Positions 19,640 through 30,445 of a stretch of DNA of 64,000 nucleotides are shown here, in pieces. Both the position numbers and the translations under genes were made by a program. Numbering within the stretch: position 1 is the first letter of the stretch; each line of letters opens with the position of its first letter. A model generated the notes under the pieces. The model did no database searches and was not told the DNA's origin. It saw only the letters and a list, made by a program, of their open reading frames with translations. Source of the DNA: Caballeronia glathei (GTDB lineage Bacteria; Pseudomonadota; Gammaproteobacteria; Burkholderiales; Burkholderiaceae); assembly GCF_000698595.1 (NCBI RefSeq), contig NZ_JFHC01000005.1, positions 1 through 64,000 on the forward strand, given 5' to 3'.

Positions 19640-19831
19640 TCAGGTCGCGATCAGAAGCAGGATCAGGCCGAGCGCCATCGCGATCAGGCCGCCGATGCGG
19701 ATATGGTGGGTCGGCCGCTCGGCGATCCTGCGGAACGTATCGCGCCACGCGGTGGGGAACACGAACGGAAACATTCCCTCGATGATCAGCATCAGCGCGA
19801 GCGCGAGCAGTAACGTTGCAGCCATATCCAT
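19640..19831 (-). CDS. DUF2065 (YjeT-like) small membrane protein
   Basis: About 63 residues with two hydrophobic segments (AATLLLALALMLIIEGMF and IGGLIAMALGLILLLIAT) joined by a conserved basic loop (WRDTFRRIAERP). This is the YjeT family, of unknown function, always found beside hflC. The ATG at 19831 gives a normal-length protein; an ATG two codons further in is equally possible, and the frame is open to 19852. Between hflC and hisZ. Confidence 0.85.
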   Translation of the reverse strand: MDMAATLLLALALMLIIEGMFPFVFPTAWRDTFRRIAERPTHHIRIGGLIAMALGLILLLIAT

Positions 19832-19871
19832 TTTATTGAAGGCGCCGGGCAAGCCCCGGCGCGCGGACGTT

Positions 19872-20765
19872 TCAGCGCTTGAGCGCAGGCGCTGCGTCTG
19901 CCCCGCCGTTCGGGCCCCGCATGAAGCGGAAGAATTCGCTGCCCGGATCGACGACCATCACGTCGCCCGGCTTGAACGTCTTCTTATACGCCTCGAGGCT
20001 CTGGTAGAACTGGTAGAACTGCGGATCGCGGCCGTAGGCGTCCGCTGCTATCGATGCAGCCTTGCCGTCGCCCTCGCCCTTGATCGTCTGCGCCTGGCTG
20101 TAAGCCTCGGCGAGAATCGCTTCCTGCTGGCGGTCGGCGTCGGCCTTGATCTTGTCCGCTTCGGCCGTGCCCTTCGCGCGCTCGTCCGCCGCCGCCTGCT
20201 GGCGCGCCGCGATCATGCGCTTGTAGACCGAGTCGGCGACGGCCGGCGGAAAGTCGATGCGCGTCATCTGCAGATCGACGAGTTCCACGCCGAACACCGC
20301 TGCCGGCGCTTCGATCGCCTTCTGCGCCTCGGTGCCGATCGCCTGCTGCTGGGCGAGCACATCGTTCAGCGAGCGCTTCGTGAACGCGCTGGCAAGCGCC
20401 GTGCGGGCAAGCGCGGTGAGACGCTCCTGCGCGCTTTGCGTGTTCTTCTCGTTGCTTTCGAAAAGCTTGAGCGGATCGGCCACGCGGTACTTGATCACCG
20501 TGTTGACCAGCACCTCGTTCTTGTCCGACGTCGTGAAGCGGTCGGAGCCGGTTTCGTCGATGGTGAGCGTGCGGGTGTCGATCAGCGTGAGCGTCTGGAA
20601 AGGCGGCGGCAGCTTGAAGTGCAGGCCGGGGCCGTCGAGCTTCGGATTGCCTTCGCCATGCGCGGACACGATGGCGGCATGCCGTTCGTCCACGACAAAC
20701 ATCATCGACGAGCCCACGAACAGCACGATGACGACAGCGACGACGAGCGCAACGATTCGATTCAT
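19872..20765 (-). CDS. hflC: SPFH-domain membrane protein HflC, FtsH protease modulator
   Basis: HflC forms a large membrane assembly with HflK around the FtsH protease. The 297-residue protein starts with one N-terminal transmembrane segment (IVALVVAVVIVLFVGSS) followed by the band-7/SPFH domain (FVVDERHAAIV, LTLIDTRTLTIDETG) and a helical Ala/Glu/Lys-rich stretch. The open frame runs on far upstream; the start at 20765 (MNRIVAL) is set by the transmembrane segment and lies 11 bp after the hflK stop. Confidence 0.95.
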   Translation of the reverse strand: MNRIVALVVAVVIVLFVGSSMMFVVDERHAAIVSAHGEGNPKLDGPGLHFKLPPPFQTLTLIDTRTLTIDETGSDRFTTSDKNEVLVNTVIKYRVADPLKLFESNEKNTQSAQERLTALARTALASAFTKRSLNDVLAQQQAIGTEAQKAIEAPAAVFGVELVDLQMTRIDFPPAVADSVYKRMIAARQQAAADERAKGTAEADKIKADADRQQEAILAEAYSQAQTIKGEGDGKAASIAADAYGRDPQFYQFYQSLEAYKKTFKPGDVMVVDPGSEFFRFMRGPNGGADAAPALKR

Positions 20766-20776
20766 GATCGCGCTCC

Positions 20777-22186
20777 TCATTGCAGGTCGTCTTGACGCGT
20801 GCGCGAGCGGAACGCATCGCGCGAACGCGACGGATCGCCCGCCGCGCCCTGGCTCGCACCGCTTGCGGCGCTGGCCGGCGCGGCCGCCACGGCCGATGCC
20901 GCCGCGGCGCTCGCCGCGCGTGCCTGCTGCGCCTCGGTGGCGCCCGGCGTCGCCGCCGCGCCGCTGGCGGGCGCCGTGCCGGCCGCTTCGCCGGCGCGCT
21001 GACGGCTGGCGTCGGCGAGCTTGTCGAGCGGCAGATACAGCACGTTGTTGCCCCCCTTGCCGTCGACGAACACCTTCGTGGTGCGCGAGTAGATCTGCTG
21101 CATCGTGTCCAGGTACATGCGTTGACGAATCACGGCCGGAGCCTTCGAATATTCTGCGTAGACCTGCTTGAAGCGCTCGGCATCGCCCTGCGCCTGCGTC
21201 ACCACGCGATTGCTGTAGGCGCTCGCCTCGTCGATCGTGCGCGCCGCATCGGCCTTCGCGCGCGGCAGCAGATGGTTCGCGTAGGCCTGCGCCGTGTCGC
21301 GGGCGCGTTCGTTGTCCTGGCGCACCTTCGCCGCTTCCTCGAATGCCGCCTGCACCTGCGAGGGCACCTGCACGCTCTGCAGCGTGACGCCCGTCACCTG
21401 AAGGCCCGTCTTGTAGGCATCGAGCGAGCGCTGGATCGTGTCGATGAGACGCGCGCGCAAGGTCTCGCGGTCCTTGTAGAGCAGGTCGTCGGTGGTCTGC
21501 GCGCCGGCGATCTCGCGGATCGCGGCCTGCCCCGCCTGCATCACGCTCTGGTCGGGATCGAGGTTGCGAAAGAGGTAGTCGGTCGGCGACTTGATCTGGT
21601 ATTGCACGGCAAAGCGCACGTCGACGATATCGGCGTCGTTGGTGAGCAGCGACGCATCGCGCACGTTCGCCTGCGTGACCGCGTTGCTGCGGCCCACTTC
21701 GACGGAGCGGATCTGCGACGTGTTGACGATTTCGTGCGTCTGGAACGGATACGGCAGACGCCAGTGAATGCCCTGGATCGCTGTCGACTTGAACTGCCCG
21801 AACTGCGACACCACGCCGACATGCCCGTCCTGCACGACGAACACGCCGCTGCCGAGATAGATCGCGATCAGCACGCCGATGACGATGCCCACGCCGATGC
21901 GCGCGCCGCGGCCGTTGTCGGTGCGCGGGGCGCCGTTGCCGGGCTTGCGTCCGAAGAGGCCGGCGAGGCGCCGGTTGAAGTCGCGCCACATTTCATCGAG
22001 ATCGGGCGGGCCGTCGCCGTTCTTGCCGTTGCCCGGGCGCTTCGGATCCTGCGGCCGCTTCTGGTCGTTCTTGGTGCCGCCATTGCTGTCGCCCCGCCCC
22101 CAGCGCGGGTCGTCGATCGAAAAGACGGCATGCGAGGGCTGCCGGTTACTCCGCTCGTTGTAGTCGTTCACTCGGTGATTCACCAT
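20777..22186 (-). CDS. hflK: SPFH-domain membrane protein HflK, FtsH protease modulator
   Basis: HflK (469 aa from ATG 22186) has a Gly/Asn/Asp-rich cytoplasmic N-terminus (DPRWGRGDSNGG), a transmembrane segment (IGVGIVIGVLIAIYLGSGVF), the SPFH domain (VVQDGHVGVVSQFG) and a coiled region. It ends in a long Ala-rich, low-complexity tail of about 70 residues, which differs in composition from E. coli HflK. The frame is open to 22420, but that part overlaps the end of hflX and looks non-coding. The start lies 32 bp after the hflX stop. Confidence 0.94.
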   Translation of the reverse strand: MVNHRVNDYNERSNRQPSHAVFSIDDPRWGRGDSNGGTKNDQKRPQDPKRPGNGKNGDGPPDLDEMWRDFNRRLAGLFGRKPGNGAPRTDNGRGARIGVGIVIGVLIAIYLGSGVFVVQDGHVGVVSQFGQFKSTAIQGIHWRLPYPFQTHEIVNTSQIRSVEVGRSNAVTQANVRDASLLTNDADIVDVRFAVQYQIKSPTDYLFRNLDPDQSVMQAGQAAIREIAGAQTTDDLLYKDRETLRARLIDTIQRSLDAYKTGLQVTGVTLQSVQVPSQVQAAFEEAAKVRQDNERARDTAQAYANHLLPRAKADAARTIDEASAYSNRVVTQAQGDAERFKQVYAEYSKAPAVIRQRMYLDTMQQIYSRTTKVFVDGKGGNNVLYLPLDKLADASRQRAGEAAGTAPASGAAATPGATEAQQARAASAAAASAVAAAPASAASGASQGAAGDPSRSRDAFRSRTRQDDLQ

Positions 22187-22217
22187 TAGACAGCCGGTCA
22201 ATGCAAATCGGAACAGG

Positions 22218-23462
22218 TCAGAGCCCGTGCTCGGGGACCTTGCGGTCGTCACTCTCGTCGGCTGACCGGTGGTCTTCCGGTAGCGCGGTTCCGTCGTACG
22301 GCGAGGCTTGCGTTGATTCGGGTGATTCCGTGGATTGCTCCGATTCCGCGAATTCGGCTGGTTCGTTGAATCCGCTGGAATCCGATGCAGCGATTTCGGC
22401 GATGGCAGCGCGCAGCGCATCGAGCCCCTGACCCGTGCGTGCGCTCAAAAAGACGCGCGAAATATTACCATACTCATCCCTTTCAACCGCGTCGCCGCGG
22501 GCCGCCAGTTCGGGCACCGCATCGATCTTGTTGAAGACGAGAATCTGCGGAATCGTGTCCGCGCCGATGCCGCGCAGCACCTCGTTCACCTGGTCGATCT
22601 GATCGAGGCGCACCGCGCTCGACGCATCCACCACGTGCAGGAGCAGGTCGGCGTGAATGGTTTCCTCGAGCGTCGCGCGAAACGCCGCGACCAGCTGGTG
22701 CGGCAGTTCGCGGATGAAACCCACCGTGTCCGACACGACCACATGCCCCGCCTCCTCGCCGAGAAACACGCGGCGCGAGGTGGTGTCGAGCGTGGCGAAC
22801 AGCTGGTCGGCGGCGTACGCCTGCGCCTTCGTCAGCGCATTGAACAGCGTGGACTTGCCCGCGTTCGTATAGCCCACGAGCGACACCGACATCGTCCGGT
22901 TGCGCACGCGCTGGCGCCGCTGCGTGCCGTGCTGGCGGCGCAGCTTCTCGAGCCGCGCCTTGAGCGCCTTGATGCGCTCGCCGATCAGCCGGCGGTCGGT
23001 TTCGAGCTGCGTCTCGCCCGGCCCGCGCAAGCCGATACCGCCCTTCTGGCGCTCCAGGTGGGTCCACGCGCGAATGAGCCGCGTCGACAGGTACTGCAGC
23101 TGCGCGAGTTCGACCTGCAGCTTGCCTTCGTGGCTGCGGGCGCGCTGCGCGAAGATATCCAGAATGAGGCTCGTGCGGTCTACGACGCGGCGGTTGAGCG
23201 CGACCTCGAGATTGCGCTGCTGCGCCGGCGCGAGAGCATGATTGAAAATGACGAGTTCGACGTCGTTCGCTTCGCACGCGAGGCGCAGTTCTTCGACCTT
23301 GCCGCTGCCGACGAACATCTTGGCGTCGGGACTCGTACGGCGGCCGGTGAGCGTGACAGCGGGATTGGCGCCCGCACTTTGGGCGAGCAGACTGAGTTCT
23401 TCAAGACTGGCTTCGAAATCGATTTTGCCGAAGTCGATGCCGACAAGCGCTGCGTTGATCAA
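22218..23462 (-). CDS. hflX: GTPase HflX, ribosome-associated
   Basis: HflX binds and splits stalled ribosomes, notably after heat stress. The 414-residue protein has the HflX N-terminal domain, the glycine-rich GLRGPGETQLE linker, and the GTPase domain with G1 GYTNAGKST, G3 DTVGF and G4 NKID. The ORF begins with TTG (23462), which gives the INAALVGIDFGK start; there is no visible Shine-Dalgarno site. The frame is open 100 bp further upstream with a basic sequence but no ATG or GTG, so the true start is uncertain. Directly downstream of hfq (73 bp). Confidence 0.94.
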   Translation of the reverse strand: MINAALVGIDFGKIDFEASLEELSLLAQSAGANPAVTLTGRRTSPDAKMFVGSGKVEELRLACEANDVELVIFNHALAPAQQRNLEVALNRRVVDRTSLILDIFAQRARSHEGKLQVELAQLQYLSTRLIRAWTHLERQKGGIGLRGPGETQLETDRRLIGERIKALKARLEKLRRQHGTQRRQRVRNRTMSVSLVGYTNAGKSTLFNALTKAQAYAADQLFATLDTTSRRVFLGEEAGHVVVSDTVGFIRELPHQLVAAFRATLEETIHADLLLHVVDASSAVRLDQIDQVNEVLRGIGADTIPQILVFNKIDAVPELAARGDAVERDEYGNISRVFLSARTGQGLDALRAAIAEIAASDSSGFNEPAEFAESEQSTESPESTQASPYDGTALPEDHRSADESDDRKVPEHGL

Positions 23463-23535
23463 ATTGAGGTTTTCGTTTTGAAGCGACCGGCGAATAGCTT
23501 TTTTATCGACGTAGGTCCGCCGGTCGCGACGAGGT

Positions 23536-23772
23536 TTAGGACGTTTCAGCGTCCGGGTGGAAATTCACCGGACGGGCCGGCACGACCGTCGAAATCGCGT
23601 GCTTGTAGACCATCTGGGTAACCGTATTCCGGAGCAACACGACGTACTGGTCGAACGATTCAATGTTCCCTTGAAGCTTGATGCCGTTGACCAAGTAGAT
23701 CGACACCGGCACGTGCTCTTTACGCAGTGCGTTCAAAAACGGGTCTTGTAACAATTGCCCTTTGTTGCTCAT
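23536..23772 (-). CDS. hfq: RNA chaperone Hfq
   Basis: Hfq is a hexameric Sm-like protein that pairs small RNAs with mRNAs. The 78-residue sequence begins [14 protein letters not shown] and has the Sm1 block ([13 protein letters not shown]), the Sm2 block YKHAIST and a short C-terminal tail, typical of betaproteobacteria. The start at 23772 is fixed by GGAG 7 nt upstream and by homology; the frame is open to 23838. First gene of hfq-hflX-hflK-hflC. Confidence 0.98.
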   Translation of the reverse strand: MSNKGQLLQDPFLNALRKEHVPVSIYLVNGIKLQGNIESFDQYVVLLRNTVTQMVYKHAISTVVPARPVNFHPDAETS

Positions 23773-23845
23773 AGCAAACTCCGTATTTTTTTGCAGGTTG
23801 ACATGATTGTGAGCGAAGAAAAAGAGATCCGCCAACAATCGCTAC

Positions 23846-23868
23846 ACTATAGCCGATTTTCATTTTCG
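23846..23868 (-). promoter_or_regulatory. Candidate hfq promoter
   Basis: TATAGT (23851-23846, 5 of 6 to consensus) with a weak -35 about 17 bp upstream. The predicted leader of about 67 nt contains a U-rich patch (CUUUUUCUUC) and an A-run just before the ribosome-binding site. E. coli Hfq represses its own mRNA by binding the leader, so similar control is possible here. Confidence 0.45.
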
Positions 23869-23912
23869 CACCATTCACCGCCAGGCGGCGAAAGGCTTGG
23901 TGCGCGCGGGAC

Positions 23913-25250
23913 TCAGCCCTTGTCCGCGTAAGGGTTTCGGCTGGAACGAAACTCTATGCGCAATGGAGTGCCCACCAGCCCAAAAGTTTCGCGGAAGCGC
24001 CCTTCGAGGTAGCGTTTATAGGTGTCCGTGATCGAGTCGAGTGCGTTGCCGTGCACCACGATGATCGGCGGATTCTGGCCGCCCTGGTGCGCATAGCGCA
24101 GCTTGGGGCGCACCGGACCGCGGCGGCGCGGCTGCTGGAATTCCACCGCGTCGATGAGCGCGCGCGTGAGCTTCGGCGTCGGCAGTTTGGACATGGCGGC
24201 GGCGTAGGCGTCGTCGACCGATTTCATCAGCTGGCCGATCCCCGTCTTTTCCAGCGCCGACACGTAGTGGAATTTAGCAAAGTCCAGAAACTTGAGCTTG
24301 CGCGTCAGATCGGCCTTGGTGCGCTCGCGCACATGCGAATCCAGCCCGTCCCACTTGTTCACGCCAACCACGAGCGCCCGGCCCTGCTCCACCACGAATC
24401 CCGCGATGTGCGCATCCTGCTCGGAGATGTCCTGCTGGGCGTCGAGCAGCAGAATGACGACGTTCGCGTCCGAAATCGACTGCAAGGTTTTTACCACCGA
24501 AAACTTCTCGATCGCCTCGAACACCTTGCCGCGCCGGCGCAGGCCCGCTGTGTCGATCAGCGTGTATTTGCGGCCTTGCCGCTCGAAATCAACGTAGATC
24601 GAGTCGCGCGTCGTGCCGGGCATGTCGAAGGCGATCACGCGTTCCTCGCCGATCAGCGTGTTCACGAGCGTCGATTTACCGACGTTCGGCCGCCCGACGA
24701 TCGCGATCTTCACGCCGTGCTGCGCCTTGGCCTCGTCGTCTTCCTCCGGCTGGCCGGCGTAGGCGACTTCGAGCGCGTCGCTGATCATCTCGGTGACGCC
24801 GTCGCCGTGCGCGGCCGAAATCGCGCGCGGGTCGCCTAAGCCGAGTTCGTAGAAATCGGCCGCGACGGCGGTGTATTTCATGCCTTCCGCCTTGTTGACG
24901 ACAAGGAAGAGCGGCCGGCCGGTCTTGCGCAGATAGTCGGCGATCGCCTTGTCCTGCGGCGCGAGTCCGTTGCGGCCGTCGACGATGAACACCACCACGT
25001 CCGCCTCCTCCACGGCCTGGCGCGTCTGGCGCGCCATCTCGTGCAGGATGCCGTCTTTCGCGACGGGCTCGAACCCGCCCGTGTCGACGACGAGATACGG
25101 CCGGTCGCCGACGCGGCCCTCGCCGTAGTGGCGGTCGCGCGTCAAGCCCGGCAAATCGGCGACGAGCGCGTCGCGCGAGCGCGTGAGGCGGTTGAAAAGG
25201 GTCGATTTCCCCACATTGGGGCGCCCGACGAGGGCAATTACGGGTTTCAT
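23913..25250 (-). CDS. der: Double-GTPase ribosome assembly factor Der (EngA)
   Basis: Der has two tandem G domains and is needed for 50S subunit maturation. Both G1 loops are visible (GRPNVGKST at about residues 8-16 and again at about 184-192), with G3 motifs DLPGLT/DTGGF and DMPGTT/DTAGL, G4 NKAE and NKWD, and the C-terminal KH-like domain ending [15 protein letters not shown]. The 445 residues match the family. In E. coli der follows bamB; here the order is kept, but a 427-bp gap separates them. Confidence 0.98.
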   Translation of the reverse strand: MKPVIALVGRPNVGKSTLFNRLTRSRDALVADLPGLTRDRHYGEGRVGDRPYLVVDTGGFEPVAKDGILHEMARQTRQAVEEADVVVFIVDGRNGLAPQDKAIADYLRKTGRPLFLVVNKAEGMKYTAVAADFYELGLGDPRAISAAHGDGVTEMISDALEVAYAGQPEEDDEAKAQHGVKIAIVGRPNVGKSTLVNTLIGEERVIAFDMPGTTRDSIYVDFERQGRKYTLIDTAGLRRRGKVFEAIEKFSVVKTLQSISDANVVILLLDAQQDISEQDAHIAGFVVEQGRALVVGVNKWDGLDSHVRERTKADLTRKLKFLDFAKFHYVSALEKTGIGQLMKSVDDAYAAAMSKLPTPKLTRALIDAVEFQQPRRRGPVRPKLRYAHQGGQNPPIIVVHGNALDSITDTYKRYLEGRFRETFGLVGTPLRIEFRSSRNPYADKG

Positions 25251-25677
25251 CAGATGTTGTTCACTGTTGAACGCAAGGCGGACAATTCCAGCGCATGGGG
25301 CGCGAAAGGTCTGAAAACGCCGCGAGAAAAGGCTGCGTTTTGTCGAAAATTAGCATGGATTCGGCATGCGGCACGTTCGGATGCGTGGAACGCGCGGGAT
25401 TGCCGCCGGCCGCGCCGCTTTCTTGCCTCGCGCCGTCCGGTCGAAGCGCTTTTCTTGCGGCCGCCTGGTGCAGCTTTCGGTGCTGCTTTCGCGAGCGCGC
25501 TCATGCCGCGCGCCGCTCGTGTTTCTTTCGCCCCGGCGTTGGCGCGCCGGGCGATCGTGAAAGCCGGCGCTTCGCCACGGCCATCACGCGAATCTGCCGC
25601 CGCGAACGTGAAGCGCCGGCAGCGCATAACGCACGCGAGCCGGCAGCGCCGGCTCGCGGTCAAATCAGGCCAGTCGG
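25251..25677. other. 427-bp gap between bamB and der with GC-rich hairpin
   Basis: No supported gene. Short frames on both strands are very Arg/Ala-rich, with no ribosome-binding site or familiar motif. A perfect inverted repeat (11-bp arms, 3-nt loop) lies at 25634-25658, only 20 bp past the bamB stop. It lacks a T-run on the minus strand, so it may be an RNA-stabilising hairpin or a Rho-assisted stop. Any separate promoter for der would lie here; I could not pick one. Confidence 0.5.
25634..25658 (-). terminator. GC-rich hairpin at the bamB 3' end
   Basis: Perfect 11-bp stem CGCGAGCCGGC with its complement and loop AGC. No following T-run, so intrinsic termination is doubtful. Confidence 0.35.
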
Positions 25678-26820
25678 TCAGCGCGGGCGGAATCCGTAGA
25701 TGCCGCCGTCGTGCGTCTGCACGACGAGCGTGTCGCCCGCGAGCACCGGCGCCGCGGTGATCGCGCTGCCGTCGGTTTTCGCGCGGCCGACCAGTTCGCC
25801 CTTGGTGGTGTCGAGGAAATGCACATAGCCTTCGTAATCGCCGACGACCACCGCGCGCCCGAGAATGAACGGCACACTGACCTGGCGGTTCTTCAGCTTG
25901 TCCGATTTCCAGAGCGGCGTGCCATCGGTGGCGTTGAACGCGTTGACGACTGACCAGTCGTCGCCGGCTGCGACGATCTGATCGTCCTGCGCGAGGCCGC
26001 TGTCGCTGGAAAAGGCCCGCTCCCACACGGAGCGGCCCGAATTCGCATCGAAGCAGCCGATGCGGCCCTGGAACGTGACCGCGCACGTCTGGGCACCGAC
26101 GAGCGTCGGCGCGCCGGTCACGTCGTTGATGCGCTCGACCTCGGTCACGCCCTTGGGGAACGACACGGGCGCCTGCCAGAAGGCGTCGCCTGTTTGCAGG
26201 TTGATCGCGGCGAACGTGCCGCCCGGGAAGCCCGCGAGGACGGCCTGGTTGGCCGCGAACGTCATGCCGGCCGCGACGCGCAGGTTCAGCGGAACGGCGC
26301 GCAGCTGAAAGACCCACTTCTGCTCGCCCGTCTGCGCGTTGAACGCGATGATCTTGCCGTCGATCGTGCGCACGACAACGAGATCGTTGCCGACGAGCGG
26401 CGGCGAGATGATCTCGCCCGGCGCGACCGCGTTCCACAGCTGCTTGCCGTCCGGCCCGAGCACGTAGACCGCGCCTTTCAGGCCGCCAACCGCCGTCAGG
26501 TTGCCGTCGCTGCCGACGCCCGCCGACAGGTCGTCCTTGAGCTTCGTGCGCCACACGTCCTGACCGGTCTTCGCATCGATCTTCGCGACCGTGCCGTTGA
26601 CGCCCGCCGCATACACCGCGTCGCCCACGGCGACCGGGGCGAACAGATACCGGCCGGACTTGCCGACGCTCGCCTTCCACACTTCGGCGACGTTCAGGAC
26701 CGGCTTGATTTCCACGAGCGGTGTCGGCACACGACGTTCGTCCTTGGTGGATGAGCAAGCTGCCAGCAAGGCAGTCATCGCACAGGCAAGCGGGAGAGCG
26801 TAGCGTTTCAGAAGGGTCAT
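25678..26820 (-). CDS. bamB: Outer-membrane assembly lipoprotein BamB
   Basis: BamB is an eight-bladed beta-propeller lipoprotein that assists BamA in the BAM complex. From the ATG at 26820 (380 aa) the signal peptide ends in the lipobox LLAACSS. The rest shows repeated PQQ-like propeller blades (VYAAGVNGTVAKIDAKTG, LVVRTIDGKIIAFNAQTG, VVVGDYEGYVHFLDTTKG). An in-frame TTG exists four codons earlier. It follows the yfgM-like gene and precedes der, the same order as in E. coli. Together with bamD, two BAM accessory lipoproteins are in this window. Confidence 0.95.
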   Translation of the reverse strand: MTLLKRYALPLACAMTALLAACSSTKDERRVPTPLVEIKPVLNVAEVWKASVGKSGRYLFAPVAVGDAVYAAGVNGTVAKIDAKTGQDVWRTKLKDDLSAGVGSDGNLTAVGGLKGAVYVLGPDGKQLWNAVAPGEIISPPLVGNDLVVVRTIDGKIIAFNAQTGEQKWVFQLRAVPLNLRVAAGMTFAANQAVLAGFPGGTFAAINLQTGDAFWQAPVSFPKGVTEVERINDVTGAPTLVGAQTCAVTFQGRIGCFDANSGRSVWERAFSSDSGLAQDDQIVAAGDDWSVVNAFNATDGTPLWKSDKLKNRQVSVPFILGRAVVVGDYEGYVHFLDTTKGELVGRAKTDGSAITAAPVLAGDTLVVQTHDGGIYGFRPR

Positions 26821-26945
26821 CGGTGGACGCAAGTTAATAGAGAGATTCAGTTGATCGGCGTGCGCGGCGGCTCGCGCTCGTCAGCGTTTGCGCGATGTCG
26901 CGCCGGCCGCACGGGCGCGCCGCGAAGCACGGGAGGCGGCGCAGT

Positions 26946-27575
26946 TCAGCCGCCGAGCGCATCCAGCTTGAACTGGACGAGTTGGCGCGCGGACGTGTCG
27001 CTCTTCGGCAGCGTGTCGAGTGCCACCTTGTAGGCGGCACGAGCGTCATCGCGCTTGCCCTGGGCTGCGAGCAGATCGCCGCGACGGTCGGACACCACGC
27101 CCTTGAACGCGTCGAGCGGCGCATCGGCGAGCACCTTCAGGCCTGCGTCGTAGGCTTTCTCGTCGAGCAGCAACAGCGACAGGCGCAGTTTCGCGATCTG
27201 CTTGTACTCGTCGTCCTTCGCGTGGTCCGCCGTCCATTGCAGCTGCGCCTTCGCGGCGGCCGTGTCGCCCGCCGCGTACAGCGCCTTCGCTGCGGCGAGC
27301 GCGGTCATCTGCGCGTAGGCGGTGCCGCCGAACTTGTCTTCCATGTCGGAGGCGACACGCGAGATCTTCGCCTTGTCGTTCGAATTGACCGCCTGCTGAA
27401 CCTGGTCGTACAGCACGGCCGCTTCCGCCGCCTGGCGCCGCTGCCAGTAGTTCCAGCCGTTGAAACCCGCCGCGACCACGAGCGCAGCAAGGACGACCCA
27501 CGTCACCCCGTTGCCCCACCTGGCCCACCAGTGCTTCAGATTTTCCAGTGATTCTTGTTCGTCGTGATAGCTCAT
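26946..27575 (-). CDS. yfgM: YfgM-like ancillary SecYEG translocon subunit (TPR protein)
   Basis: A 209-residue inner-membrane protein: short cytoplasmic N-terminus (YHDEQESLENLKHWW), one transmembrane segment (GVTWVVLAALVVAAGFNGW) and a periplasmic part of tetratricopeptide-like helices. This is the DUF2133/YfgM family; E. coli YfgM sits at the Sec translocon with the chaperone PpiD. Lies between hisS and bamB, as in E. coli. Assignment is based on topology, length and gene order. Confidence 0.88.
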   Translation of the reverse strand: MSYHDEQESLENLKHWWARWGNGVTWVVLAALVVAAGFNGWNYWQRRQAAEAAVLYDQVQQAVNSNDKAKISRVASDMEDKFGGTAYAQMTALAAAKALYAAGDTAAAKAQLQWTADHAKDDEYKQIAKLRLSLLLLDEKAYDAGLKVLADAPLDAFKGVVSDRRGDLLAAQGKRDDARAAYKVALDTLPKSDTSARQLVQFKLDALGG

Positions 27576-27666
27576 TGCCCAGCCGTTCCTTCCTTGCCTT
27601 ATTTATGGCGCGCACCGAGCCGAACCCTCTCGATTGGGCCCTGCGCGCACGGTCGCTGCCTAAAAT

Positions 27667-29007
27667 TTAATCAGCGCCGTCATCGGCGGATGCAACCATC
27701 GCATTGATTAGATATTCGGTCAAGTCTTCCAGCGCGACGTTCGCCTGCTCGTTCTTCTGGCCGTCCTTGTCCAGATTGCGCAGTGGTTTCACGCCCGCGG
27801 TGCCCTGCGCGAGTTCGTCCTCGCCCAGAATCACGGCGAACGCAGCGCCGCTCGCGTCGGCCTTCTTCATCTGCGATTTGAAGCTCGCCGATGCGCCGTC
27901 CGCGCTGCAATGCAGGATCACGTCGAGGCCGGTGTCGCGCAGGCGCTCGGCGATAATGAACGCCTGTTCGGCCGCGGCTTCGCCCTGGTGCACCACGTAG
28001 ACATCCGTGCCCTCGTCTTCCGGCACGAGCTTCTCTTCCTTCAGCAATTCGAGGATGCGCTCGACGCCCATCGCCCATCCACATGCCTTCGTCGGCTTGC
28101 CGCCGAGCTGCTCGATCAGCGGGTCGTAGCGCCCGCCGCCCGCGACAGTGCCCTGCGCGCCGAGCTTGTCGGTCACCCATTCGAACACCGTGAGGTTGTA
28201 GTAGTCGAGGCCGCGAACCAGACGCGGATTGATTTTGAACGGAATGTTGTTCGCCTTCAGGAGGCGCTGGACGCCTTCGAAATGCGCCCGCGATTCGTCG
28301 CCGAGAAAATCGACGAGCTTCGGCGCGTTCTGCGCAATTTCCTGCAGTGCCGGATTCTTCGTGTCGAGCACGCGCAGCGGGTTCGTATACAGGCGGCGCT
28401 TCGCTTCCTCGTCGAGCAGGTCGACGTGCTTTTCGAGATACGCGATCAGTTCCTTGCGGTGAGCCGCGCGTTCATCGGCCTGACCGAGCGAGTTCAGTTC
28501 GAGGCGGATGCCGGTGAGCCCGAGGTCGTCCCAGAGGCGCTGGCACATCATGATGATTTCGGCATCCGCATCCGGCCCCGCGAAGCCGAGCGCTTCCACG
28601 CCGACCTGATGGAACTGCCGGTAACGCCCGCGCTGCGGACGCTCGTGGCGGAACATCGGCCCGATGTACCACAGGCGCTTCGGGCCGTCGTAGAGCAGGT
28701 TGTGCTCGATCGTCGCGCGCACCACCGCCGCCGTGTTCTCGGGGCGCATGGTGAGATGCTCGCCGTTGAGCGCGTCGGTGAAGCTGTACATTTCCTTCTC
28801 GACGATGTCGGTCACCTCGCCGATTCCGCGCGTGAAAAGCTGCGTATGCTCGATGATCGGCGTGCGGATTTTCTGGTATCCGTAGGCGCGCAGCATCGAC
28901 TTGACGGTCGTTTCGAAGAAATCCCACAACGCGGCATCCTGCGGGAGGATGTCGTTCATGCCCTTCACGCCGCTCAGTTTCTCGAGCCGTTTCTTCTGTT
29001 CTGTCAT
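27667..29007 (-). CDS. hisS: Histidyl-tRNA synthetase
   Basis: Class II synthetase that charges tRNA-His. The 446 residues show motif 1 ([17 protein letters not shown]), motif 2 ([16 protein letters not shown]), the histidine loop ([13 protein letters not shown]), motif 3 ([14 protein letters not shown]) and a C-terminal anticodon-binding domain. Follows ispG by 6 bp on the same strand and precedes yfgM, so transcriptional coupling to ispG is likely. Distinct from the regulatory paralogue HisZ at 18.4-19.6 kb. Confidence 0.98.
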   Translation of the reverse strand: MTEQKKRLEKLSGVKGMNDILPQDAALWDFFETTVKSMLRAYGYQKIRTPIIEHTQLFTRGIGEVTDIVEKEMYSFTDALNGEHLTMRPENTAAVVRATIEHNLLYDGPKRLWYIGPMFRHERPQRGRYRQFHQVGVEALGFAGPDADAEIIMMCQRLWDDLGLTGIRLELNSLGQADERAAHRKELIAYLEKHVDLLDEEAKRRLYTNPLRVLDTKNPALQEIAQNAPKLVDFLGDESRAHFEGVQRLLKANNIPFKINPRLVRGLDYYNLTVFEWVTDKLGAQGTVAGGGRYDPLIEQLGGKPTKACGWAMGVERILELLKEEKLVPEDEGTDVYVVHQGEAAAEQAFIIAERLRDTGLDVILHCSADGASASFKSQMKKADASGAAFAVILGEDELAQGTAGVKPLRNLDKDGQKNEQANVALEDLTEYLINAMVASADDGAD

Positions 29008-29013
29008 CTGTCT

Positions 29014-30330
<1,317 letters not shown>

Positions 30331-30445
30331 CTAAAAACCCTCTCGCACCGCCGGCTGTCACGCGGTGGCGCATTTGTGGACCCTATGAAACCAGCACCGC
30401 CGGCAACAGCCGGCGGCACCCTCGATTCATCGACTCGCCGCGCCT

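Noticed and set aside
25295..25699. Small open frames in the bamB-der gap on both strands
   Set aside because: Arg/Ala-rich, no ribosome-binding site, no family resemblance.
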